A stretch of 64,000 nt of DNA from Corella eumyota (taxonomy: Eukaryota; Chordata; Ascidiacea; Phlebobranchia; Corellidae): assembly GCA_963082875.1 (NCBI GenBank), contig OY720100.1, positions 2,480,001 through 2,544,000 of the forward strand, read 5' to 3'. Below the pieces are notes generated by a model. That model had not been told where the DNA came from and did no database searches. It worked only from the letters and a program-made list of their open reading frames with translations. The number at the start of each line of letters is the position of its first letter. Within the stretch, counting starts at the first letter, position 1. Below are positions 8,470 through 21,000 of this stretch, piece after piece. The translations under genes were made by a program, and so were the position numbers.

Positions 8470-10981
8470 GTCAGTTGAGTCTGTGACGTCATATACGTAT
8501 ATAGTTTTAAAATATAAATTAAAAAAAAAATTTTCAAAATTTAATTAAACTTTACCAAAATAACTGCAGCGGCCTAATAAACGTATTTTAAAAATATTAT
8601 TTCAAAATATTAATATTCATAAAAGTTATGAGCATATTTTATAAAAATCGCCAAATCTCAAAATTTAAAATACATGGTCTAATTACAAGCGCATTGGTTA
8701 AACTTAAATACGTATAGAAGAAATTTGCAAAAATATTCAAAAACAAAAAAGTTAGATCGAATTTTTAGTTTCACTAATTCTGACGTCATGTGACCCTGTG
8801 TCGTCATATACATATATAGTTTTAAATAAAAATAAAAATTTTTCTTTTCAAATTTTAATTTTAATTTACCTAAATACCTGCAGCGGCCTAATAAACGTAT
8901 TTTAAAAATATTATTTCAAAATATTAATATTCATAAAAGTTATGAGTATATTTCATAAAATTCGCCAAATCTCAAAATTTAAAATTGATGGTCTAATTAC
9001 AAGCGCATTGGTTAAACTTAAATACGTATAAAAGAAATTTGCAAAAATATTCAAAAACAAAAAAGTTAGATCGAATTTTTAGTTTCACTAATTCTGACGT
9101 CAGTTGAGTCTGTGACGTCATATACGTATATAGTTTTAAAATAAAAATTAAAAAAAATTTTTTCAAATTTTAATTAAACTTTACCAAAATAACTGCAGGG
9201 GCCTAATAAACGTATTTTAAAAATATTATTTCAAAATATTAATATCCATAAAAGTTATGAGCATATTTTATAAAAATCGTCAAATCTCAAAATTTAAAAT
9301 TTATGGTCTAATTACAAGCGCATTGGTTAAACTTAAATACGTATAAAAGAAATTTGCAAAAATATTCAAAAACAAAAAAGTTAGATCGAATTTTTAGTTT
9401 CACTAATTCTGACGTCATGTGACCCTGTGTCGTCATATACATATATAGTTTTGAATAAAAATAATTTTTTTTTTTAAATTTTAATTTAAATTTACCAAAA
9501 TACCTGCAGCGGCCTAATAAACGTATTTTAAAAATATTATTTCAAAATATTAATATTCACAAAAGTTATGAGCATATTTCATAAAAATCGCCAAATCTCA
9601 AATTTTAAAATTTATGGTCTGATTACAAGCGCATTGGTTAAACTTAAATACGTATAAAAGAAATTTGCAAAAATATTCAAAAACAAAAAAGTTAGATCGA
9701 ATTTTTAGTTTCACTAATTCTGACGTCAGTTGAGTCTGTGACGTCATATACGTATATAGTTTTAAAATAAAAATTAAAAAAAATTTTTTCAAATTTTAAT
9801 TAAACTTTACCAAAATAACTGCAGGGGCCTAATAAACGTATTTTAAAAATATTATTTCAAAATATTAATATCCATAAAAGTTATGAGCATATTTTATAAA
9901 AATCGCCAAATCTCAAAATTTAAAATTTATGGTCTAATTACAAGCGCATTGGTTAAACTTAAATACGTATAAAAGAAATTTGAAAAAATATTCAAAAACA
10001 AAAAAGTTAGATCGAATTTTTAGTTTCACTAATTCTGACGTCATGTGACCCTGTGTCGTCATATACATATATAGTTTTGAATAAAAATAATTTTTTTTTT
10101 TTAAATTTTAATTTAAATTTACCAAAATACCTGCAGCGGCCTAATAAACGTATTTTAAAAATATTATTTCAAAATGTTAATATTCACAAAAGTTATGAGC
10201 ATATTTCATAAAAATCGCCAAATCTCAAATTTTAAAATTTATGGTCTGATTACAAGCGCATTGGTTAAACTTAAATACGTATAAAAGAAATTTGCAAAAA
10301 TATTCAAAAACAAAAAAGTTAGATCGAATTTTTAGTTTCACTAATTCTGACGTCAGTTGAGTCTGTGACGTCATATACGTATATAGTTTTAAAATAAAAA
10401 TTAAAAAAAATTTTTTCAAATTTTAATTAAACTTTACCAAAATAACTGCAGGGGCCTAATAAACGTATTTTAAAAATATTATTTCAAAATATTAATATTC
10501 ATAAAAGTTATGAGCATATTTTATAAAAATCGCCAAATCTCAAAATTTAAAATTTATGGTCTAATTACAAGCGCATTGGTTAAACTTAAATACGTATAAA
10601 AGAAATTTGCAAAAATATTCAAAAACAAAAAAGTTAGATCAAATTTTTAGTTTCACTAATTCTGACGTCAGTTGAGTCTGTGACGTCATATACGTATATA
10701 GTTTTAAAATAAAAATTAAAAAAAATTTTTTCAAATTTTAATTAAACTTTACCAAAATAACTGCAGGGGCCTAATAAACGTATTTTAAAAATATTATTTC
10801 AAAATATTAATATCCATAAAAGTTATAAGCAAATTTTATAAAAATCGCCAAATCTCAAAATTTAAAATTTATGGTCTAATTACAAGCGCATTGGTTAAAC
10901 TTAAATACGTATAAAAGAAATTTGCAAAAATATTCAAAAACAAAAAAGTTAGATCAAATTTTTAGTTTCACGAATTCTGAC

Positions 10982-11147
10982 GTCATGTGACCCTGTGTCT
11001 TTTATAAAAATCGCCAAATCTCAAAATTTAAAATTGATGGTCTAATTACAAGCGCTTTGGTTAAACTTAAATACGTATAAAAGAAATTTGCAAAAATATT
11101 CAAAAACAAAAAAGTTAGATCGAATTTTTAGTTTCACTAATTCTGAC
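10982..11147. repeat. Truncated 166-bp monomer
   Basis: The monomer begins normally (GTCATGTGACCCTGTGTC) and then jumps to TTTTATAAAAATCGCC, normally about 165 bp into the unit. Roughly 148 bp are missing, including the T-tract, CTGCAG, GGCC and AATATTAATATT blocks. It continues with AAAATTGATGG and the private AAGCGCTTTGG. The preceding B monomer (10667) is marked by TTATAAGCAAATTTTA and GATCAAATTT. The same junction is found at 17272 and, with one difference, at 13028. Confidence 0.9.
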
Positions 11148-13027
11148 GTCATTTTACCCTGTGTCGTCATATACATATATAGTTTTGAATAAAAATAATT
11201 TTTTTTTTTTAAATTTTAATTTAAATTTACCTAAATACCTGCAGCGGCCTAATAAACGTATTTTAAAAATATTATTTCAAAATGTTAATATTCATAAAAG
11301 TTATGAGCATATTTCATAAAAATCGCCAAATCTCAAAATTTAAAATTTATGGTCTAATTACAAGCGCATTGGTTAAACTTAAATACGTATAAAATAAATT
11401 TGCAAAAATATTCAAAAACAAAAAAGTCAGATCGAATTTTTAGTTTCACTAATTCTGACGTCATGTGACCCTGTGTCGTCATATACATATATAGTTTTAA
11501 ATAAAAATAAATTTTTTTTTTTAAATTTTAATTTAAATTTACCAAAATACCTGCAGCGGCCTAATAAACGTACTTTAAAAATATTATTTCAAAATATTAA
11601 AATTCACAAAAGTTATGAGCATATTTCATAAAAATCGCCAAATCTCAAAATTTAAAATTGATGGTCTGATTACAAGCGCATTGGTTAAACTTAAATACGT
11701 ATAAAAGAAATTTGCAAAAATATTCAAAAACAAAAAAGTTAGATCGAATTTTTAGTTTCACTAATTCTGACGTCAGTTGAGTCTGTGACGTCATATACGT
11801 ATATAGTTTTAAAATATAAATTAAAAAAAAAATTTTCAAATTTTAATTAAACTTTACCAAAATAACTGCAGGGGCCTAATAAACGTATTTTAAAAATATT
11901 ATTTCAAAATATTAATATTCATAAAAGTTATGAGCATATTTTATAAAAATCGCCAAATCTCAAAATTTAAAATACATGGTCTAATTACAAGCGCATTGGT
12001 TAAACTTAAATACGTATAGAAGAAATTTGCAAAAATATTCAAAAACAAAAAAGTTAGATCGAATTTTTAGTTTCACTAATTCTGACGTCATGTGACCCTG
12101 TGTCGTCATATACATATATAGTTTTAAATAAAAATAAAATATTTTCTTTTTAAAATTTAATTTAAATTTACCTAAATACCTGCAGCGGCCTAATAAACGT
12201 ATTTTAAAAATATTATTTCAAAATATTAATATTCATAAAAGTTATGAGCATATTTCATAAAAATCGCCAAATCTCAAAATTTAAAATTTATGGTCTAATT
12301 ACAAGCGCATTGGTTAAACTTAAATACGTATAAAAGAAATTTGCAAAAATATTCAAAAACAAAAAAGTTAGATCGAATTTTTAGTTTCACTAATTCTGAC
12401 GTCATGTGACCCTGTGTCGTCATATACATATATAGTTTTGAATAAAAATAATTTTTTTTTTTTAAATTTTAATTTAAATTTACCAAAATACCTGCAGCGG
12501 CCTAATAAACGTATTTTAAAAATATTATTTCAAAATATTAATATTCACAAAAGTTATGAGCATATTTCATAAAAATCGCCAAATCTCAAATTTTAAAATT
12601 TATGGTCTGATTACAAGCGCATTGGTTAAACTTAAATACGTATAAAAGAAATTTGCAAAAATATTCAAAAACAAAAAAGTTAGATCGAATTTTTAGTTTC
12701 ACTAATTCTGACGTCAGTTGAGTCTGTGACGTCATATACGTATATAGTTTTAAAATAAAAATTAAAAAAAATTTTTTCAAATTTTAATTAAACTTTACCA
12801 AAATAACTGCAGGGGCCTAATAAACGTATTTTAAAAATATTATTTTAAAATATTAATATTCATAAAAGTTATGAGCATATTTTATAAAAATCGCCAAAAC
12901 TCAAAATTTAAAATTTATGGTCTAATTACAAGCGCATTGGTTAAACTTAAATACGTATAAAAGAAATTTGCAAAAATATTCAAAAACAAAAAAGTTAGAT
13001 CAAATTTTTAGTTTCACGAATTCTGAC

Positions 13028-13193
13028 GTCATGTGACCCTGTGACTTTTATAAAAATCGCCAAATCTCAAAATTTAAAATTTATGGTCTAATTACAAGCG
13101 CATTGGTTAAACTTAAATACGTATAAAAGAAATTTGCAAAAATATTCAAAAACAAAAAAGTTAGATCGAATTTTTAGTTTCACTAATTCTGAC
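13028..13193. repeat. Truncated 166-bp monomer, variant
   Basis: It has the same length and the same join point as the copy at 10982 but reads CTGTGACTTTTATAAAAATC at the junction instead of CTGTGTCTTTTATAAAAATC, and it has the common AAAATTTATGG and AAGCGCATTGG. The shared breakpoint argues for one original deletion spread by amplification, with later conversion from full-length neighbours. The next monomer has the rare start GTCAAGTGACC. Confidence 0.88.
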
Positions 13194-16100
13194 GTCAAGT
13201 GACCCTGTGTCGTCATATACATATATAGTTTTAAATAAAAATAATTTTTTTTTTTTTTAAATTTTAATTAAAATTTACCTAAATACCTGCAGCTGCCTAA
13301 TAAACGTATTTTAAAAATATTATTTCAAAATATTAATATTCATAAAAGTTATGAGCATATTTCATAAAAATCGCCAAATCTCAAAATTTAAAATTTATGG
13401 TCTAATTACAAGCGCATTGGTTAAACTTAAATACGTATAAAAGAAATTTGCAAAAATATTCAAAAACAAAAAAGTTAGATCGAATTTTTAGTTTCACTAA
13501 TTCTGACGTCATGTGACCCTGTGTCGTCATATACATATATAGTTTTAAATAAAAATAAAAATTTTTCTTTTTAAAATTTAATTTAAATTTACCTAAATAC
13601 CTGCAGCGGCCTAATAAACGTATTTTAAAAATATTATTTCAAAATATTAATATTCATAAAAGTTATGAGCATATTTCATAAAAATCGCCAAATTTCAAAA
13701 TTTAAAATTTATGGTCTAATTACAAGCGCATTGGTTAAACTTAAATACGTATAAAAGAAATTTGCAAAAATATTCAAAAACAAAAAAGTTAGATCGAATT
13801 TTTAGTTTCACTAATTCTGACGTCATGTGACCCTGTGCTGTCATATACATATATAGTTTTAAATAAAAATAAAAATTTTTCTTTTTAAATTTTAATTTAA
13901 ATTTACCTAAATACCTGCAGCGGCCTAATAAACGTATTTTAAAAATATTATTTCAAAATATTAATATTCATAAAAGTTATGAGTATATTTCATAAAATTC
14001 GCCAAATCTCAAAATTTAAAATATATGGTCTAATTACAAGCGCATTGGTTAAACTTAAATACGTATAAAAGAAATTTGCAAAAATATTCAAAAACAAAAA
14101 AGTTAGATCGAATTTTTAGTTTCACTAATTCTGACGTCATGTGACCCTGTGTCGTCATATACATATATAGTTTTGAATAAAAATAATTTTTTTTTTTCAT
14201 ATTTTAATTTAAATTTACCAAAATACCTGCAGCGGCCTAATAAACGTATTTTAAAAATATTATTTCAAAATATTAATATTCATAAAAGTTATGAGCATAT
14301 TTCATAAAAATCGCCAAATCTCAAAATTTAAAATTTATGGTCTAATTACAAGCGCATTGGTTAAACTTAAATACGTATAAAAGAAATTTGCAAAAATATT
14401 CAAAAACAAAAAAGTTAGATCGAATTTTTAGTTTCACTAATTCTGACGTCATGTGATTCTGTGACGTCATATACGTATATAGTTTTAAATAAAAATAAAA
14501 AATTTTTTTTTTAAATTTTAATTTAAATTTACCTAAATACCTGCAGCGGCCTAATAAACGTATTTTAAAAATATTATTTCAAAATATTAATATTCATAAA
14601 AGTTATGAGCATATTTCATAAAAATCGCCAAATCTCAAAATTTAAAATTTATGGTCTAATTACAAGCGCATTGGTTAAACTTAAATACATATAAAATAAA
14701 TTTGCAAAAATATTCAAAAACAAAAAAGTCAGATCGAATTTTTAGTTTCACTAATTCTGACGTCATGTGACCCTGTGTCGTCATATACATATATAGTTTT
14801 AAATAAAAATAAAATTTTTTTTTTTTAATTTTAATTTAAATTTACCAAAATACATGCAGCGGCCTAATAAACGTATTTTAAAAATATTATTTCAAAATAT
14901 TAATATTCACAAAAGTTATGAGCATATTTCATAAAAATCGCCAAATCTCAAATTTTAAAATTTATGGTCTGATTACAAGCGCATTGGTTAAACTTAAATA
15001 CGTATAAAAGAAATTTGCAAAAATATTCAAAAACAAAAAAGTTAGATCGAATTTTTAGTTTCCCTAATTCTGACGTCAGTTGAGTCTGTGACGTCATATA
15101 CGTATATAGTTTTAAAATATAAATTAAAAAAAAAATTTTCAAAATTTAATTAAACTTTACCAAAATAACTGCAGGGGCCTAATAAACGTATTTTAAAAAT
15201 ATTATTTCAAAATATTAATATTCATAAAAGTTATGAGCATATTTTATAAAAATCGCCAAATCTCAAAATTTAAAATACATGGTCTAATTACAAGCGCATT
15301 GGTTAAACTTAAATACGTATAGAAGAAATTTGCAAAAATATTCAAAAACAAAAAAGTTAGATCGAATTTTTAGTTTCACTAATTCTGACGTCATGTGACC
15401 CTGTGTCGTCATATACATATATAGTTTTAAATAAAAATAAAAATTTTTCTTTTCAAATTTTAATTTTAATTTACCTAAATACCTGCAGCGGCCTAATAAA
15501 CGTATTTTAAAAATATTATTTCAAAATATTAATATTCATAAAAGTTATGAGTATATTTCATAAAATTCGCCAAATCTCAAAATTTAAAATTTATGGTCTA
15601 ATTACAAGCGCATTGGTTAAACTTAAATACGTATAAAAGAAATTTGCAAAAATATTCAAAAACAAAAAAGTTAGATCGAATTTTTAGTTTCACTAATTCT
15701 GACGTCAGTTGAGTCTGTGACGTCATATACGTATATAGTTTTAAAATAAAAATTAAAAAAAATTTTTTCAAATTTTAATTAAACTTTACCAAAATAACTG
15801 CAGGGGCCTAATAAACGTATTTTAAAAATATTATTTCAAAATATTAATATCCATAAAAGTTATGAGCATATTTTATAAAAATCGTCAAATTTCAAAATTT
15901 AAAATTTATGGTCTAATTACAAGCGCATTGGTTAAACTTAAATACGTATAAAAGAAATTTGCAAAAATATTCAAAAACAAAAAAGTTAGATCGAATTTTT
16001 AGTTTCACTAATTCTGACGTCATGTGACCCTGTGTCGTCATATACATATATAGTTTTGAATAAAAATAATTTTTTTTTTTAAATTTTAATTTAAATTTAC

Positions 16101-18062
16101 CAAAATACCTGCAGCGGCCTAATAAACGTATTTTAAAAATATTATTTCAAAATATTAATATTCACAAAAGTTATGAGCATATTTCATAAAAATCGCCAAA
16201 TCTCAAATTTTAAAATCTATGGTCTGATTACAAGCGCATTGGTTAAACTTAAATACGTATAAAAGAAATTTGCAAAAATATTCAAAAACAAAAAAGTTAG
16301 ATCGAATTTTTAGTTTCACTAATTCTGACGTCAGTTGAGTCTGTGACGTCATATACGTATATAGTTTTAAAATAAAAATTAAAAAAAATTTTTTCAAATT
16401 TTAATTAAACTTTACCAAAATAACTGCAGGGGCCTAATAAACGTATTTTAAAAATATTATTTCAAAATATTAATATCCATAAAAGTTATGAGCATATTTT
16501 ATAAAAATCGCCAAATCTCAAAATTTAAAATTTATGGTCTAATTACAAGCGCATTGGTTAAACTTAAATACGTATAAAAGAAATTTGCAAAAATATTCAA
16601 AAACAAAAAAGTTAGATCGAATTTTTAGTTTCACTAATTCTGACGTCATGTGACCCTGTGTCGTCATATACATATATAGTTTTGAATAAAAATAATTTTT
16701 TTTTTTTAAATTTTAATTTAAATTTACCAAAATACCTGCAGCGGCCTAATAAACGTATTTTAAAAATATTATTTCAAAATATTAATATTCACAAAAGTTA
16801 TGAGCATATTTCATAAAAATCGCCAAATCTCAAATTTTAAAATTGATGGTCTGATTACAAGCGCATTGGTTAAACTTAAATACGTATAAAAGAAATTTGC
16901 AAAAATATTCAAAAACAAAAAAGTTAGATCGAATTTTTAGTTTCACTAATTCTGACGTCAGTTGAGTCTGTGACGTCATATACGTATATAGTTTTAAAAT
17001 AAAAATTAAAAAAAATTTTTTCAAATTTTAATTAAACTTTACCAAAATAACTGCAGGGGCCTAATAAACGTATTTTAAAAATATTATTTCAAAATATTAA
17101 TATCCATAAAAGTTATAAGCAAATTTTATAAAAATCGCCAAATCTCAAAATTTAAAATTTATGGTCTAATTACAAGCGCATTGGTTAAACTTAAATACGT
17201 ACAAAAGAAATTTGCAAAAATATTCAAAAACAAAAAAGTTAGATCAAATTTTTAGTTTCACGAATTCTGACGTCATGTGACCCTGTGTCTTTTATAAAAA
17301 TCGCCAAATCTCAAAATTTAAAATTGATGGTCTAATTACAAGCGCTTTGGTTAAACTTAAATACGTATAAAAGAAATTTGCAAAAATATTCAAAAACAAA
17401 AAAGTTAGATCGAATTTTTAGTTTCACTAATTCTGACGTCATTTTACCCTGTGTCGTTATATACATATATAGTTTTGAATAAAAATAATTTTTTTTTTTT
17501 AAATTTTAATTTAAATTTACCTAAATACCTGCAGCGGCCTAATAAACGTATTTTAAAAATATTATTTCAAAATGTTAATATTCATAAAAGTTATGAGCAT
17601 ATTTCATAAAAATCGCCAAATCTCAAAATTTAAAATTTATGGTCTAATTACAAGCGCATTGGTTAAACTTAAATACGTATAAAATAAATTTGCAAAAATA
17701 TTCAAAAACAAAAAAGTCAGATCGAATTTTTAGTTTCACTAATTCTGACGTCATGTGACCCTGTGTCGTCATATACATATATAGTTTTAAATAAAAATAA
17801 ATTTTTTTTTTTTTAATTTTAATTTAAATTTACCAAAATACCTGCAGCGGCCTAATAAACGTATTTTAAAAATATTATTTCAAAATATTAATATTCACAA
17901 AAGTTATGAGCATATTTCATAAAAATCGCCAAATCTCAAATTTTAAAATTTATGGTCTGATTACAAGCGCATTGGTTAAACTTAAATACGTATAAAAGAA
18001 ATTTGCAAAAATATTCAAAAACAAAAAAGTTAGATCGAATTTTTAGTTTCACTAATTCTGAC
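13194..18062. repeat. Zone 3: composite second copy of left-hand segments
   Basis: Monomers start at 13194, 13508, 13822, 14136, 14448, 14762, 15075, 15390, 15704, 16019, 16330, 16645, 16957, 17272 (truncated), 17438 and 17750. 13508-15074 matches 316-1882 at a constant 13,192-bp offset. 15075-16956 matches 8470-10351 at 6,605 bp. 16957-18062 matches 10667-11771 at 6,290 bp, so one B monomer was lost between the last two blocks. The zone thus repeats the order of the first 12 kb in condensed form and suggests an ancestral unit of up to about 9.4 kb (4079 to 13508 is 9,429 bp). Confidence 0.8.
17272..17437. repeat. Truncated 166-bp monomer, second perfect-junction copy
   Basis: It matches the truncated copy at 10982-11147 in length, junction (CTGTGTCTTTTATAAAAATC), AAAATTGATGG and AAGCGCTTTGG. 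It is again preceded by a B copy with TTATAAGCAAATTTTA and followed by GTCATTTTACCCTG. The deletion therefore travelled as part of a larger amplified block. Confidence 0.9.
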
Positions 18063-21000
18063 GTCAGTTGAGTCTGTGACGTCATATACGTATATAGTTT
18101 TAAAATAAAAATTAAAAAAAAAATTTTCAAATTTTAATTAAACTTTACCAAAATAACTGCAGGGGCCTAATAAACGTATTTTAAAAATATTATTTCAAAA
18201 TATTAATATCCATAAAAGTTATGAGCATATTTTATAAAAATCGCCAAATCTCAAAATTTAAAATTTATGGTCTAATTACAAGCGCATTGGTTAAACTTAA
18301 ATACGTATAAAAGAAATTTGCAAAAATATTCAAAAACAAAAAAGTTAGATCGAATTTTTAGTTTCACTAATTCTGACGTCAAGTGACCCTGTGTCGTCAT
18401 ATACATATATAGTTTTAAATAAAAATAAAAATTTTTCTTTTTAAATTTTAATTTAAATTTACCTAAATACCTGCAGCGGCCTAATAAACGTATTTTAAAA
18501 ATATTATTTCAAAATATTAATATTCATAAAAGTTATGAGCATATTTCATAAAAATCGCCAAATCTCAAAATTTAAAATTTATGGTCTAATTACAAGCGCA
18601 TTGGTTAAATTTAAATACGTATAAAAGAAATTTGCAAAAATATTCAAAAACAAAAAAGTCAGATCGAATTTTTAGTTTCACTAATTCTGACGTCATGTGA
18701 GTCTGTGTCGTCATATACATATATAGTTTTAAATAAAAATAATTTTTTTTTTTTTAAATTTTAATTTAAATTTACCAAAATACCTGCAGCGGCCTATTAA
18801 ACGTATTTTAAAAATATTATTTCAAAATATTAATATTCATAAAAGTTATGAGCATATTTCATAAAAATCGCCAAATCTCAAAATTTAAAATTTATGGTCT
18901 AATTACAAGCGCATTGGTTAAACTTAAATACGTATAAAAGAAATTTGCAAAAATATTCAAAAACAAAAAGGTTAGATCGAATTTTTAGTTTCACTAATTC
19001 TGACGTCATGTGACCCTGTGTCGTCATATACATATATAGTTTTGAATAAAAATAATTTTTTTTTTTTAAATTTTAATTTAAATTTACCTAAGTACCTGCA
19101 GCGGCCTAATAAACGTATTTTAAAAATATTATTTCAAAATATTAATATTCATAAAAGTTATGAGCATATTTCATAAAAATCGCCAAATCTCAAAATTTAA
19201 AATTTATGGTCTAATTACAAGCGCATTGGTTAAACTTAAATACGTATAAAAGAAATTTGCAAAAATATTCAAAAACAAAAAAGTTAGATCGAATTTTTAT
19301 TATCACTAATTCTGACGTCATGTGAGTCTGTGATGTCATATACGTATATAGTTTTAAATAAAAATAAACTTTTTTTTTTTAAATTGTAATTTAAATTTAC
19401 CTAAATACCTGCAGCGGCCTAATAAACGTATTTTAAAAATATTATTTCAAAATATTAATATTCATAAAAGTTATGAGTATATTTCATAAAAATCGCCAAA
19501 TCTCAAAATTTAAAATTTATGGTCTAATTACAAGCGCATTGGTTAAACTTAAATACGTATTAAAGAAATTTGCAAAAATATTCAAAAACAAAAAAGTTAG
19601 ATCGAATTTTTAGTTTCACTAATTCTGACGTCAGTTGAGTCTGTGACGTCATATACGTATATAGTTTTAAAATAAATATTACAAAAAAATTTTTCAAATT
19701 TTAATTAAATTTTAACAAAATAACTGCAGGGTCCTAATAAACGTATTTTAAAAATATTATTTCAAAATATTAATATCCATAAAAGTTATGAGCATAATTT
19801 ATAAAAATCGCCAAATCTCAAAATTTAAAATTTATGGTCTAATTACAAGCGCATTGGTTAAACTTAAATACGTATAAAAGAAATTTGCAAAAATATTCAA
19901 AAACAAAAAAGTTAGATCGAATTTTTAGTTTCACTAATTCTGACGTCAGGTGAGTCTGTGACGTCATATACATATATAGTTTTAAATAAAAATAAAATTT
20001 TTTTTTTAAAAATTTTAATTTAAATTTACCTAAATACCTGCAGCGGCCTAATAAACGTATTTTAAAAATATTATTTCAAAATATTAATATTCAAAAAAGT
20101 TATGAGCATATTTCATAAAAATTGCCAAATCTCAAAATTTAAAATTTATGGTCTAATTACAAGCGCATTGGTTAAACTTAAATACGTATAAAAGAAATTT
20201 GCAAAAATATTCAAAAACAAAAAAGTTAGATCGAATTTTTAGTTTCACTAATTCTGAAGTCATGTGACCCTGTGTCGTCATATACATATATAGTTTTGAA
20301 TAAAAATAATTTTTTTTTTTTTTAATTTTAATTTAAATTTACCTAAATACCTGCAGCGGCCTAATAAACGTATTTTAAAAATATTATTTCAAAATATTAA
20401 TATTCATAAAAGTTATGAGCATATTTCATAAAAATCGCTAAATCTCAAAATTTAAAATTTATGGTCTAATTACAAGCGCATTGGTTAAACTTAAATACGT
20501 ATAAAAGAAATTTGCAAAAATATTCAAAAACAAAAAAGTTAGATCGAATTTTTAGTTTCACTAATTCTGACGTCATGTGACCCCGTGTCGTCATATACAT
20601 ATATAGTTTTAAATAAAAATATTTTTTTTTTTTTAATTTTAATTTAAATTTACCAAAATACCTGCAGGGGCCTAATAAACGTATTTTACAAATATTATTT
20701 CAAAATATTAATATTCACAAAAGTTATGAGCATATTTCATAAAAATCGCCAAATCTCAAATTTTAAAATTGATGGTCTGATTACAAGCGCATTGGTTAAA
20801 CTTAAATACGTATAAAAGAAATTTGCAAAAATATTCAAAAACAAAAAAGTTAGATCGAATTTTTAGTTTCACTAATTCTGACGTCATGTGACCCTGTGTC
20901 GTCATATACATATATAGTTTTAAATAAAAATAAAAATTTTTCTTTTTAAATTTTAATTTTAATTTACCTAAATACCTGCAGCGGCCTAATAAACGTATTT

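Larger units (their letters stand above)
1..9098. repeat. Zone 1: complex multi-subtype satellite HOR region
   Basis: There are 29 monomers with starts at 1, 316, 630, 944, 1256, 1570, 1883, 2198, 2512, 2824, 3139, 3452, 3764, 4079, 4393, 4707, 5019, 5333, 5645, 5959, 6272, 6587, 6902, 7216, 7528, 7842, 8155, 8470 and 8785. The segment 1-1255 recurs at 3764-5018 with a constant offset of 3,763 bp (12 monomers). The unit is disturbed by a 626-bp and a 1,883-bp local duplication. Subtype markers include CTGTGCTGTC (630, 4393, 5019, 13822), a TTTCATATTTT tract end (944 and relatives) and CTTAAATACATATAAAAT (1256, 5645, 7528, 14448). No gene is seen. Confidence 0.85.
5333..9098. repeat. 1,883-bp tandem duplication (six monomers, two copies)
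   Basis: Copy 1 is 5333-7215 and copy 2 is 7216-9098. All six monomer starts are shifted by 1,883 bp (5333/7216, 5645/7528, 5959/7842, 6272/8155, 6587/8470, 6902/8785). A private marker, TCACTGATTC instead of TCACTAATTC, sits at the end of the first monomer in both copies. The final monomers (6902 and 8785) differ in several patches, so the ends have since been altered by conversion or exchange. Confidence 0.85.
9099..13193. repeat. Zone 2: B/C dimers with two truncated monomers
   Basis: Monomers start at 9099, 9414, 9725, 10040, 10352, 10667, 10982 (truncated), 11148, 11460, 11772, 12087, 12401, 12713 and 13028 (truncated). 9099-10666 is B-C-B-C-B. Its markers (ATCGTCAAATC, TTTGAAAAAATATTC, AAAATGTTAAT) return in order at 21826-23393 with a constant 12,727-bp offset. 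10352 and 10667 are two B copies in a row. 11148 has the rare start GTCATTTTACCCTG. No gene is seen. Confidence 0.85.

Noticed and set aside
10982-11147. Transposon insertion or excision at the 166-bp copies
   Set aside because: No foreign sequence, terminal inverted repeat or target duplication is present. The copy is simply a monomer with an internal deletion.
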